From Ruoffia sp044336205 (GTDB lineage: Bacteria > Bacillota > Bacilli > Lactobacillales > Aerococcaceae), in assembly GCA_044336205.1 (NCBI GenBank), contig CP172318.1, positions 2,170,001 through 2,234,000 on the forward strand: DNA of 64,000 nt. Reading direction: 5' to 3'. The position numbers and the translations under genes are program-made. Shown here piece after piece: positions 1-12,357 of the stretch. Position 1 is the first letter of the stretch; each line of letters opens with the position of its first letter. The notes under the pieces are model-generated. The model saw only the letters and a program-made list of their open reading frames with translations. It ran no database searches and had not been told where the DNA came from.

Positions 1-244
1 GTCTCATTCTAGAAGGGTAAGCAAGTGCGATCGAGATAATTGATTTAGGTTGCTCAAAGATCTTCCCAGGGTAAATTCGCTCCTCAATATTTTGATGTTC
101 AAAACCTGAATGATATCCTTTTTCTCTTTGTTTCTTTAATCGATCTTCTAGGTGATAGAAAGGTTCTGCATGAGTAAAGCCTATTTTATCAATCCCTAAT
201 TCCGATGCTTTTAACTTTATCTTTTCCTTCAAGATCTGACTCAT
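1..244 (-). CDS. queG: Epoxyqueuosine reductase, N-terminal part (cut by window edge)
   Basis: The first 81 codons of a minus-strand gene are visible and the rest lies beyond position 1. The translation starts MSQILKEKIKLKASELGIDK and continues with an IGFT segment, an ERIYP segment and an AKSIIAIA-like segment (here PKSIISIALAYP). This is the typical N-terminus of QueG, the cobalamin- and iron-sulfur-dependent enzyme that reduces epoxyqueuosine to queuosine in tRNA. The ATG is preceded by an AGAAAGGA ribosome site. The catalytic and ferredoxin-like parts are not in the window, so the call rests on the N-terminal family pattern only. Confidence 0.8.
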   Translation of the reverse strand, partial: MSQILKEKIKLKASELGIDKIGFTHAEPFYHLEDRLKKQREKGYHSGFEHQNIEERIYPGKIFEQPKSIISIALAYPSRMR

Positions 245-447
245 GTCCAATCCTTTCTTACGTCTTTGAATTTTACTTTAATTGTATTATATCACGATTC
301 AACAAGTTTATAATAAAGAATACGTAAAAAAAGTCAGTCAAATATAATTATATAATACACCCTTAATACTAGACTTTTTTGAATGTTTTTGACAAGTAAC
401 TTGTAACCTACATTTTAAAACCTCAAATAGATACTTTGTAAAAAATA

Positions 448-487
448 TCACAAAGGTATTGACAGGGTGTTTGTGAAAATGTACACT
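448..487 (+). promoter_or_regulatory. Promoter with operator-like inverted repeat ahead of the TrmB-type regulator
   Basis: TTGACA (459-464) and TACACT (482-487) are 17 bases apart, a good sigma-A-type promoter. An inverted repeat TCACAAA-N15-TTTGTGA (448-454 and 470-476) brackets the -35 box. A second perfect palindrome, ACAAGT-A-ACTTGT, lies at 392-404. Such repeats are plausible operators for autoregulation by the adjacent regulator, but this is inference. The rest of 245-563 is AT-rich and I see no gene in it. Confidence 0.6.
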
Positions 488-563
488 AGTAGTGACCTAA
501 GGTAGCTACTGTTTATTTGAAGTAATTACCAAATTTGGACGTCTGAACGCCAGAATAGAGAGG

Positions 564-1379
564 ATGATTAACAATAGATCTAATTAACACTTTGAAGGAA
601 TTTAAATTTACGGAGTCAGAAGCTAAGGTTTATATTTCATTATTACAGAATGGTCCGAGCACTGGTTACGAACTGAGCAAAGTCTCTGGGGTCCCTCGAT
701 CAAAAATCTATAATATTTTGGAAGCCTTAACGTCACAAGGAATTTTAGAGATTAATACAAGTAATAATAGCAATCTGTATCAAGCAATTCCACCAAGTCA
801 TTTAGCGGCGATTCTCGAAACGAATTTCAAAAATAATTTATTGAAACTAGAAGAAGAGACGTCTCGTTTAACACTGAAGGAAAAAATCAAACAATTTGGC
901 ATTTAAAAGAGTGGCAGAGTATCTTCACAAAAATTAAAATGAAAATAGCTGAGGCTGAGAAGAGTTTGTTAATTCAAATCTGGGTTGATGAATTGGATGA
1001 GGAGTTAATTCAACTAATTAACGAAAAACAGGAGACTATAAAGAATGTTTCTGTTGTCCTCTATGATACTAAGAAAGAATATATTACATCGCTCAAACAC
1101 TATTATGCGCATGGTTTTGAACAGAATAAACTGACTGAAATAGGTCATCGGTGGATAACGATTGTCTTTGATCAAACAGAAGTTTTGTATTGTACTGTGC
1201 CATTTGAAGGCGTCACCAAAGCTATTCATACTGAAAATCCTATTCTCGTATTTTTCGCGAGTGAATATATTCTGCACGATGCCTACTGCTTACGTCTAAT
1301 CGATCAATTCCCAGAACAGATTAAAGCTCATTTTGGTGAAGATATGCATGGACTACGGGATGTTTTTTCAAAAAACTAA
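564..1379 (+). pseudogene. TrmB-family transcriptional regulator, split by frameshift
   Basis: Two adjacent reading frames together make one TrmB-type regulator. The first (592-906) holds the N-terminal winged helix-turn-helix, with an FTESEAKVY helix and a STGYELSKVSGVPRSKIYN recognition region. The second (939-1379) holds the C-terminal effector-binding region. Adding one base in the A-run near 883-888 fuses the frames through NQTIWHLKEW. The start is also uncertain. ATG at 564 follows AGAGAGG closely, but its frame closes after seven codons, while the family-like LINTLKEF sequence is in the other frame and the first usable codon there is TTG 592. So there may be two lesions, or an error. 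TrmB proteins usually control sugar or amino-acid uptake; here the likely targets are the two genes downstream. Confidence 0.75.
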
Positions 1380-1428
1380 AAATAATTTTAAAGTAAAAAA
1401 ATTATAAAATTAAATGGAGGAATTTATT

Positions 1429-2337
1429 ATGTTATTAAATACTATTTTTATACTAATTGTGTTGGTAAATGGAACCTTTATATTACAACTTTTAAAAGAT
1501 TTGATAACTCATAAACAAGAGTTATCTAAAGAACCTGGTAATCCAATCGCACTCGCTTTTTCACAATTTATCATTTTTTTCTTATCAACTTTTGGTATTT
1601 CAGATTTCGCAATTGGCGCCTCTCTATATCCAAAAGCTAAATGGGTAGAAGACAAAAAATTACCTGGTACCTTAAACACTGCTTGTGTGGTCCCCGTTGC
1701 TGCTATGGCCTTAGCGTATATTTCATCCATTGAAGTTGGTTTAGCAACCTTGCTTATTCCTATTATAGCCCAAGTAATTGGTGCCTATATAAGCCCACGC
1801 TATGTAGTGAAATTACCTAAAAACACAATTAAGAAATTCGTTATTGTAGGTCTATTAGTGGCCGCTGGATTGATTTTAGCTGGTAAATTAGGCGTTTATC
1901 CTTCCGGTGGTACGGAAACAACATTAAGTGGTGGAAAATTAATTACCTTAGGTCTATTATCCATGTTATATGGCGCTTTGAATAATATTGGAATAGGTTC
2001 ATATGCGTTAACAATGGCAACAATTTATGCATTTGGATTACATCCAGGTGTGGCTTTCCCGATTATGATGGGGGCATGTACCTTCTCTGTACCAGTGGGA
2101 AGTTTACAATTTATAAAATTAGATTCATATTCACGTAAAATCACATTATTCTCTGCAACATTTGGCGTGATCGGTGTGTTGGTTGCAGCGTTTCTAGTTA
2201 AAGGCTTAGATACTAATTTATTACAGTGGGTTGTATTGGTAGTTATCTTCTATAGTGTGTATTCTATGGTTATGGATTTACGCCATGATTCACAAAAGAA
2301 AGTAGCTTTTAAGCAAAATACGGAAAAATATGCTTAA
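1429..2337 (+). CDS. TauE/SafE (TSUP)-like membrane permease
   Basis: A hydrophobic protein of about 302 residues with roughly eight predicted membrane segments. It has the two-half layout of the sulfite-exporter TauE/SafE family, including a repeated glycine/proline pattern (GISDFAIGA in the first half, ALNNIGIGSYALT in the second). The start is ATG 1429, which has GGAGG 8 bases upstream. The in-frame ATG at 1414 overlaps that ribosome site and is unlikely to be used. Members of this family move small organic or sulfur-containing anions across the cell membrane; the substrate cannot be read from sequence. It sits 49 bases after the TrmB-type regulator and 29 bases before the ornithine cyclodeaminase-family gene, probably in one transcript, suggesting uptake or export of that enzyme's substrate or product. 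Confidence 0.75.
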   Translation: MLLNTIFILIVLVNGTFILQLLKDLITHKQELSKEPGNPIALAFSQFIIFFLSTFGISDFAIGASLYPKAKWVEDKKLPGTLNTACVVPVAAMALAYISSIEVGLATLLIPIIAQVIGAYISPRYVVKLPKNTIKKFVIVGLLVAAGLILAGKLGVYPSGGTETTLSGGKLITLGLLSMLYGALNNIGIGSYALTMATIYAFGLHPGVAFPIMMGACTFSVPVGSLQFIKLDSYSRKITLFSATFGVIGVLVAAFLVKGLDTNLLQWVVLVVIFYSVYSMVMDLRHDSQKKVAFKQNTEKYA

Positions 2338-2366
2338 GTTATACAAATAGAAAGGACAAAATAAAA

Positions 2367-3362
2367 ATGAAAATTTTAGTATTAAAATCAGAAGAGATGA
2401 AAGCTGTATTGAGTATGCCAGAGGCTATTCAAGCAGATAAAGATGCACTTGCCCTATACTCACAGGATAAAGTCACAATTCCTTTGAGAGTAAATTTAAA
2501 TGTACCAGAATATGAGGGGCAAAGCCTTTATATGCCAGGATATGCAGCAGATGCGAATGCTTTAGGTGTCAAAATTGTGAGTGTCTATCCACGCAATATT
2601 GAAAAAGGCTTAACAAGTGTGCCAGCCACCATGGTATTAGTAGATGCTGAGACAGGTCAAGTGTGTTCTATTATGGATGGTACTTACTTAACTCAATTAC
2701 GTACAGGTGCAGTTGCAGGGGCAGGTACCGACATGCTTGCAAAGGAAGACGCAAGTGTCTTCACATTAATTGGAACAGGCGGGCAGGCCGAAACACAATT
2801 AGAAGCTGTACTGGCAGTAAGACCCATTAAGCAAGTCTATGTTTCCGATTTAAATAAAGAACGTGCAGAAAGCTTTGCAAAAAAGATGACAGAATTATAC
2901 GGTGAAAAGTATCAAACCAGTATTGAAGCCACTCATAATTTAGAGTCAGCGATTAGAGAATCAGACATTATAACATCTGTGACAACCTCACCAGTCAAAA
3001 CCTTTGATGGAGAGTGGGTGAAACCAGGCGCCCATATTAATGGAGTTGGCTCTTATACACCGCAAATGGCCGAAATAGATGCCCTTGTTTTACAACGAGC
3101 AAGTAAAATTTACTGTGATACAATGGATGCTTTAGTTGAAAGTGGTGATTTTACTCAAGCAGTCGAAAAAGGTGTATTTGATCTAGCATCAGTGACAGGA
3201 GAATTAGGAGACTTATTAATTGGTAAGACAGCTGGTAGAGTGTCTGATGAGGAAATTACATACTTCAATACAACAGGAAATGCAGTACTAGATATTGTGA
3301 CGGCTCAAAGAATTTATGAAGCAGCCATCTCAAAAGGAACCGGTTCAAAACTAGAATTTTAA
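2367..3362 (+). CDS. Ornithine cyclodeaminase/mu-crystallin family protein
   Basis: A 331-residue cytoplasmic protein of normal family length. Visible family marks are the substrate-binding LRTGAVAGAGTD segment near residue 110, a Rossmann nucleotide motif GTGGQA near residue 138, and the conserved VKPGAHINGVGSYTPQMAE segment near residue 225. The family includes ornithine and lysine cyclodeaminases, alanine or ketimine dehydrogenases and opine-type enzymes, all NAD(P)-dependent. The exact substrate cannot be assigned. An AGAAAGGA ribosome site precedes the ATG. It is the last gene before a strong terminator and forms a unit with the upstream permease and regulator. A role in catabolism or detoxification of an imported amino-acid-like compound is inferred. 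Confidence 0.8.
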   Translation: MKILVLKSEEMKAVLSMPEAIQADKDALALYSQDKVTIPLRVNLNVPEYEGQSLYMPGYAADANALGVKIVSVYPRNIEKGLTSVPATMVLVDAETGQVCSIMDGTYLTQLRTGAVAGAGTDMLAKEDASVFTLIGTGGQAETQLEAVLAVRPIKQVYVSDLNKERAESFAKKMTELYGEKYQTSIEATHNLESAIRESDIITSVTTSPVKTFDGEWVKPGAHINGVGSYTPQMAEIDALVLQRASKIYCDTMDALVESGDFTQAVEKGVFDLASVTGELGDLLIGKTAGRVSDEEITYFNTTGNAVLDIVTAQRIYEAAISKGTGSKLEF

Positions 3363-3384
3363 AAATTAAATACTTAACATAACC

Positions 3385-3426
3385 AAAACCTCCCGTCTTT
3401 CTCACAAGAGAGACAGGAGGTTTTTA
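3385..3426 (+). terminator. Intrinsic terminator of the TrmB/permease/cyclodeaminase unit
   Basis: An inverted repeat with arms AACCTCCCGTCTTTCTC and GAGAGACAGGAGGTT, with one bulged base, followed by a short T-run. It lies 25 bases after the cyclodeaminase-family stop codon. Confidence 0.85.
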
Positions 3427-3436
3427 GATTTGATAG

Positions 3437-4490
3437 ATTGTAAAATAATTGCGACAAACAAGAAAACCCATAACAGGTTCGTGTAAAATGTTAGTAACCA
3501 CAAAAACACACACGGAGGACCTGTTATGAGCTATACACATCTTACCATAGAAGACCGTTCAAAAATAGAAGTACTTTATTATGAAGGCTATACAGCTAGT
3601 CAGATTGCTGAAGCCATCGGGCGTCACCGTTCGACGATTTATCGAGAGCTCAAGCGTGTTAAGTCAGCCAGTTACGATGCTCAATTGGCTCAAGATAACG
3701 CTACTAAACATAAATCTCTCAAAGGTCGTCGCCCTAAACATACGCCAGAGCTCATTCAAGATATTCAAACAAAGTTAGAATTAACTTGGTCACCCGAACA
3801 AATCGTCGGACGCTGCTACCAAAATAGATTATCATTTAAAACCATCTATAACTGGATTTATCAAGGTGTCATTGAAGTCTCACTAAGCTGTCTGAGACAA
3901 AAAGGCAACCGGCGCAAACCTCAAGAAACCAGAGGTAGATTCAATATTGGAACTTCGATAAAAGAACGTCCGAACACTGTTAAAAAGCGTCAGGAATTTG
4001 GTCACTGGGAACTTGATACGGTACTCTCTTCCAGAGGTAAAAGTAAAGGATGCCTAGCTACTTTTGCTGAACGCAAGAGTCGCTTCTATGTCGCTTTAAA
4101 GATGCCCAATCGATCGAAGGAATCCATGCTTTCGACTGTGAATCAGTTGATCCAATCATTTCCGAAAGAAGCCCTCAAAAGTTTCACCTCTGACCGTGGA
4201 AAAGAATTTGCCTTTTATTCTGACATCGAACAACAAGACATCGCTTTTTACTTTGCGGATGCTTACAGTGCTTGGCAGAGAGGGACTAACGAGAACTCCA
4301 ACGGATTACTCAGAGAAATTTTCCCTAAACGCACAGATCTAGCTAAAATTACGGAGCATGAACTTTTCAATGCGCTATGGTTGATAAATAATCGACCTAG
4401 GAAATGCTTAGTTTTTAAAACACCCTTTGAAGTACTCATGCACGAACTCGTTCAGTTAGAATGACTTTTTGTCTCAATAATTATTGCAAT
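3437..4490 (+). mobile_element. IS30-family insertion sequence, apparently intact
   Basis: About 1,054 bases with one full-length transposase gene. The ends are imperfect inverted repeats. The left reads ATTGTAAAATAATTGCGACA (from 3437), and the right, read inward on the other strand, ATTGCAATAATTATTGAGAC (from 4490). Both go on to A-rich sequence. I could not define a clear short target duplication, so the outer ends are good to a few bases. The element sits between the cyclodeaminase terminator and the terminator of the first rRNA operon, where it disrupts no gene. Confidence 0.85.
3526..4464 (+). CDS. IS30-family transposase
   Basis: A 312-residue DDE transposase of usual IS30 length. The N-terminal helix-turn-helix (ASQIAEAIGRHRSTIYRELK, residues about 25-44) binds the element ends. 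The catalytic core shows the first Asp in HWELDTV, the second in TSDRGKEF and the Glu in NENSNGLLREIFPKR, all in the expected order. An ACGGAGGACC ribosome site precedes the ATG. No stop or frameshift is visible, so the enzyme may be active. Confidence 0.95.
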   Translation: MSYTHLTIEDRSKIEVLYYEGYTASQIAEAIGRHRSTIYRELKRVKSASYDAQLAQDNATKHKSLKGRRPKHTPELIQDIQTKLELTWSPEQIVGRCYQNRLSFKTIYNWIYQGVIEVSLSCLRQKGNRRKPQETRGRFNIGTSIKERPNTVKKRQEFGHWELDTVLSSRGKSKGCLATFAERKSRFYVALKMPNRSKESMLSTVNQLIQSFPKEALKSFTSDRGKEFAFYSDIEQQDIAFYFADAYSAWQRGTNENSNGLLREIFPKRTDLAKITEHELFNALWLINNRPRKCLVFKTPFEVLMHELVQLE

Positions 4491-4499
4491 TCATCATAT

Positions 4500-4534
4500 A
4501 AAAAAACCCCCTAAATCCTAATTTGGATTTAGGG
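4500..4534 (-). terminator. Terminator of rRNA operon 1
   Basis: The stem CCCTAAATCC/GGATTTAGGG with a short loop is followed on the minus strand by a run of seven T. It lies about 50 bases beyond the 5S gene. Confidence 0.9.
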
Positions 4535-4582
4535 AGTCACTACAATAAAACTGAATTTGGTTATTGTAATAATATAAACAAT

Positions 4583-4699
4583 GCGCGGCAACGACCTACT
4601 CTCACAGGACCAAAGGTCCAACTACCATCGGCGCTAAGAAGCTTAACTGCTGTGTTCGGCATGGGAACAGGTGTGTCCTTCTTGCTACCATCACCACAC
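4583..4699 (-). rRNA. rrf: 5S ribosomal RNA, operon 1
   Basis: On the minus strand it starts TGTGTGGTGATGGTAGC and ends GTAGGTCGTTGCCGCGC, both typical of Firmicutes 5S. Relative to the second copy it lacks one base (TCCTGTGAG here, TCCTAGTGAG there) near the 3' side. Ends are estimated from conserved sequence. Confidence 0.93.
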
Positions 4700-4782
4700 A
4701 TTGTTGATTCGAGTTATCCGTAGATCACTCAAAACTGAATATCAACACTCGCTCTCTTATTCTCAAACTCCGAATTGCTCGT

Positions 4783-7656
<2,874 letters not shown>

Positions 7657-7887
7657 ACATATTTCTCGCGCTTTTTCTTTACTCTGTATGTCTACAGACT
7701 CGGTCAATTCTCGGTTCTTTGATTTAATCTCTTTGAAATTATATCTTTTTAAGAAAATTGTTCTTATACAATGCGTCGCATCGACACATTCTATAAGTGT
7801 TGATATTCAGTTTTCAATGAACTACTTGAGTGAAAGCTCACTCAAAACTAAACAAAGACAATAACCAAACTGTGAAGGGTCCAGTCT

Positions 7888-9444
<1,557 letters not shown>

Positions 9445-9619
9445 ATTGTTTGAGCTGTATGCTCTTACTTAACTAGCTTTGTTGATTTTTTTAACTGGTT
9501 ATCATCCAGTATCCGAATTGCTTGGTTGATTCGTTTGAACGAATCCCCTACACATTTGGTGTTTGTCTTTGTTCAGTTTTCAATGAGCTTTTGTTGCGCT
9601 CTCAAGCAACAACTTTTAT

Positions 9620-10041
9620 AGTATAGCACCGGCGAGAATTTTTGTCAACAAGTTTTTTCAACTTGTTTTGTTTCTGCCCAGCGATGTCCGCGTTGTGTTT
9701 CAACAACTTTTATACTATAACATGCTGACTCACTAAGTGTCAAGCGGTATTTGAGATTTTTTTAAATTATGTTAATTTATTATTTTATCTCGGTGTGATA
9801 CTGTCCCTCTTTTAGCGACTTTTATATCTTAACATCTGGAACATATTGTGTCAACAATATTTTTCACTTTATTTTGCAAAGTTTTGTTTCAGATATCGTT
9901 GCCTTTTTGCAACTTTCATATAATAACATGGCTGTTTCGTTATGTCAACATAGATTTTGAAATAAACATTACATTTATTTCGCTTGTCTGTCTTTCATTT
10001 GACAAGCTCTAAATAATATCACGGTCTAATATAGATGTCAA
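9620..10041 (-). promoter_or_regulatory. Array of five tandem rRNA promoters (P1-P5), operon 1
   Basis: Five near-perfect promoters face the 16S gene. P1: TTGACA 9643-9648, TATACT 9620-9625. P2: TTGACA 9738-9743, TATAGT 9714-9719. P3: TTGACA 9849-9854, TAAGAT 9826-9831. P4: TTGACA 9943-9948, TATTAT 9920-9925. P5: TTGACA 10036-10041, TATTAT 10013-10018. Spacers are 17 bases, except 18 in P2. The promoters repeat about every 93-112 bases. P1-P4 share a similar sequence just after the -10 box (A-rich, then AAAGTTG or AAAGTCG). Several tandem promoters are normal for rRNA operons; five with perfect -35 boxes is a lot. Confidence 0.85.
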
Positions 10042-10227
10042 ATTTATTTTAATGTTTTTATTTGTTTCTATATATGACAATATATAGTTAGTTATTCTTG
10101 TTGATAACCTATATATAGGGTTCCTGATTATTTATAGTTAATAGGTAACTTGTGTAGATACTTCAACTGCATACGGGACCAAGCTTCTTGTGTATAACTT
10201 TGGTTTGTTTTTTATATTTTTAGCTAC

Positions 10228-10266
10228 AAGAAAAAAAGACACCAACCATGATGATCGATGTCTTAA
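10228..10266 (-). terminator. Terminator of the Leu-Arg-Pro-Ala tRNA cluster
   Basis: The minus strand has the arms AAGACATC and GGTGTCTT around a loop of about 13 bases, followed by a T-run. It separates the tRNA cluster from the rRNA promoter array downstream. Confidence 0.75.
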
Positions 10267-10269
10267 TTA

Positions 10270-10342
10270 TGGAGAATAGCGGGATCGAACCGCTGACCTC
10301 CTGCGTGCAAAGCAGGCGCTCTCCCAGCTGAGCTAATCCCCC
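10270..10342 (-). tRNA. tRNA-Ala (anticodon TGC)
   Basis: A complete cloverleaf on the minus strand, acceptor GGGGGAT with ATTCTCC, anticodon stem-loop CCTGCTTTGCACGCAGG, T-loop GGTTCGATCCC. The CCA end is not encoded. Last gene of a four-tRNA cluster. Confidence 0.96.
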
Positions 10343-10354
10343 ATGTTATATTAA

Positions 10355-10428
10355 TCGGGAAGACAGGATTCGAACCTGCGACCCCTTGGTCCCAAACCAA
10401 GTGCTCTACCAAGCTGAGCTACTTCCCG
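10355..10428 (-). tRNA. tRNA-Pro (anticodon TGG)
   Basis: A complete cloverleaf on the minus strand, acceptor CGGGAAG with CTTCCCG, anticodon loop TTTGGGA, T-loop GGTTCGAATCC. Third gene of the cluster. Confidence 0.96.
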
Positions 10429-10436
10429 TTTTATAA

Positions 10437-10510
10437 CGCACCCTGCAGGAGTCGAACCTGCAACCGCCTGATTCGTAGTCAGGTACTCTATCCAGTTGAG
10501 CCAAGGGTGC
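10437..10510 (-). tRNA. tRNA-Arg (anticodon ACG)
   Basis: A complete cloverleaf on the minus strand, acceptor GCACCCT with AGGGTGC, anticodon stem-loop CTGACTACGAATCAG, T-loop GGTTCGACTCC. The anticodon A would be edited to inosine. Second gene of the cluster. Confidence 0.96.
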
Positions 10511-10558
10511 ATTTTATTAAATACATTATTTCATTAAGTTAATAACACTTGTGTGTTA

Positions 10559-10644
10559 TGCCGAGGGCCGGAATCGAACCGGCACGGTGATCACTCACCG
10601 CAGGATTTTAAGTCCTGTGCGTCTGCCAGTTCCGCCACCCCGGC
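10559..10644 (-). tRNA. tRNA-Leu (anticodon TAA)
   Basis: An 86-base class II tRNA with a long variable arm on the minus strand. Acceptor GCCGGGG pairs imperfectly with CCCTCGGC, and the anticodon loop is ACTTAAAAT. First gene of the cluster. The order Leu-Arg-Pro-Ala is the conserved Firmicutes order. Confidence 0.96.
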
Positions 10645-10712
10645 TTTTAAAAACCGATAGTTTATATCTGGCTATTTAAGTTGTTTTGCAACTCTTAACG
10701 ACTACTTTTCCT

Positions 10713-10741
10713 ATATTACACGAGTTCCCCTAGACCGTCAA
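10713..10741 (-). promoter_or_regulatory. Promoter of the tRNA cluster
   Basis: Minus strand TTGACG (10736-10741) and TAATAT (10713-10718) with a 17-base spacer, about 70 bases upstream of tRNA-Leu. Confidence 0.8.
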
Positions 10742-10812
10742 GCTTTTTTTATCTTATTTTTAATTTTTTGTTATTTTTTCCATTTCCTACTATATATAGT
10801 GTTAATTATATA

Positions 10813-10862
10813 AGAAGTCCTCTATAAGTAGATGATTTAATCACACTTATAGAGGACTTCTT
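10813..10862. terminator. Long-stem terminator after the decayed reductase gene
   Basis: A 17-base perfect inverted repeat (AGAAGTCCTCTATAAGT and its complement) around a 14-base loop, with an AT-rich tail on each side. It lies just past the stop of the minus-strand pseudogene at 10867, and also upstream of the tRNA promoter, so it probably insulates the two. Confidence 0.7.
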
Positions 10863-10866
10863 CTAT

Positions 10867-11516
10867 TTATTGACCTCGTTCACTTTCATAGATGTGGCTC
10901 ATCATATTCTCCAGTTTCATTTTGGACACATTTGCACCAAAGGCTGCACTAGCTGCTTCTAGTTTAATACTTTCTGCCAAGCTACCAATATTCTATGCAT
11001 CGAATCCTAAGTTTATAACCACTTCCATTGCTTTAGAAACTGTTTCTTCATTATCACCTGCTACTGCGATGGCTTTCTCTCACCTTATCGATTAATTTGA
11101 CTTTCATCATAAATATCATGATATCCCATATGATTGAAAGCTTTGACTACAAAGCTTTGATTTAAGTAATCTTATATTAATTCACTAGTGGCTTGTAATG
11201 GATTGGTGAATTTTTCTTAAATACCATCTACTTCCCACCAATAGTTCATCGCATCAATGACGATTTTATTAGCAAGTGACTTCGCATCAACCGTTAGGTA
11301 TTTACTTACTGGTAAGGCAAGAATAACTATGTCTGCCTCTTCGGCTACTGTCATGGCATCTGATGCCACCGCCCCTGGGGCTAGCACTTCAATAGTCAAT
11401 GCTATTTCTGAAGCAGGACCTGAGTTCGCAATAAGAACTTCATAGCCCGCCTTTAGGGCCAATTGGGCTAAGACGATACCGACTTTACCTGCACCTAATA
11501 TTCCAATCTTTTTCAT
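10867..11516 (-). pseudogene. NAD(P)-binding reductase of the F420-dependent NADP oxidoreductase type, degenerate
   Basis: The first 99 codons are open and encode a Rossmann start (KKIGILGAGKVGIVLAQLALKAGYEV) followed by the typical ADIVILALP and IVIDAMNYWWEVDG segments. After that the family sequence goes on (NPLQATSELI, SFVVKAFNHMGYHDIYDES, GDNEETVSKAMEVVINLGFDA). It is broken by three in-frame stops (two TAA, one TAG) and a frameshift near 11085. It ends VSKMKLENMMSHIYESERGQ. The original protein was about 215 residues. It starts at ATG one base after the stop of the upstream monooxygenase pseudogene, so the two were an operon. Confidence 0.85.
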
Positions 11517-11517
11517 C

Positions 11518-12150
11518 TTAGTGTTTCTTTGTTAATAGTTGTTTTACTTTAGGAATCACTTCTTGCCCACTTGCCCATAGAATTCAATGGTCTTCTGACG
11601 GACTTCTACACTTTGTAGCCCTGCACCATAGACTAAGTCAAATCGTCCTACTCAAAGGCGATCGATCGCTGAAGCCATTTTCTTAGCGACAGTATCTGCA
11701 GAACCTACATAGTAAGAACCATGTTCCACTTCGTGTTCAAAATGACTTTTAGTCATTGGTGTCCACCCTCTTAATTGACCAATGGTATCGAATGATTTCT
11801 TAATATGTTTCCAAGCAAGGTCAAATGTTTCACCGTCCGTATCTGCTATTAGACCATGTGAGTGCATCCCTACTGGGTAAATCGTTTTCCCAAGTTGTTG
11901 GGAAGCACGTCGATATAGGTCGATATAAGCTTTGAAGCGTATCGGATCGCCACCAATAATAGCTAACATCTAACATCAATGGAAATCCATAGCGAGCGGT
12001 ACAAATGATAGATTCAGGTGAACCTCTTACTCCAATCCAAGTATCTAACTTTCCACTCTCTGTCTTGGGGAATATATCGATGTCTTCTAAAGATTGAGTG
12101 AATTCTCCCTGCCAACTAAGTGGTTTTTCTTCAAAGAATTTTGCGAACAT
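11518..12150 (-). pseudogene. Luciferase-like flavin monooxygenase, 5'-truncated and frameshifted
   Basis: Pieces of an LLM-class flavin-dependent oxidoreductase appear in order: FAKFFEEKPLSWQGEFTQSL, DTWIGVRGSPESIICTARYG, then after a frameshift near 11970 MLAIIGGDPIRFKAYIDLYR and VAKKMASAIDRL. A stop follows, then FDLVYGAGLQSVEVRQKTIEFYG, and a further frameshift leads to VIPKVKQLLTKKH. The N-terminal part of the barrel is missing. It was clearly co-transcribed with the reductase pseudogene that follows. The stretch 12151-12330 shows no gene. Confidence 0.85.
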
Positions 12151-12330
12151 AGCTACATGACATCATTTGGAAAAGGGGCTTTTAATTCATTAAGCACTTA
12201 GACATATTATAACAGATGATTGCATAACCACCTTATTGAAGTTCATGAAATGAAAAAAGCCAGTATAAATTCCCATACTGACATATACTTGGTTACTATC
12301 TCTAAAAAAACGAAGAACCAATATCATTCT

Positions 12331-12357
12331 AATAAAAAACAAAGGCCTTAACCTTTG
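12331..12357. repeat. Direct repeat flanking the ISL3-like element, left copy
   Basis: 27 bases, AATAAAAAACAAAGGCCTTA followed by ACCTTTG, abutting the left inverted repeat. The copy at 12896-12923 is identical except for one more A. On the minus strand it is a full intrinsic terminator (CAAAGG-loop-CCTTTG, then T-run). Confidence 0.85.

Noticed and set aside
1414..1428. Upstream ATG of the permease gene
   Set aside because: It overlaps the GGAGG ribosome site that serves ATG 1429.
10892..11095. Plus-strand open frame
   Set aside because: It is antisense to the reductase pseudogene, which has clear family sequence.
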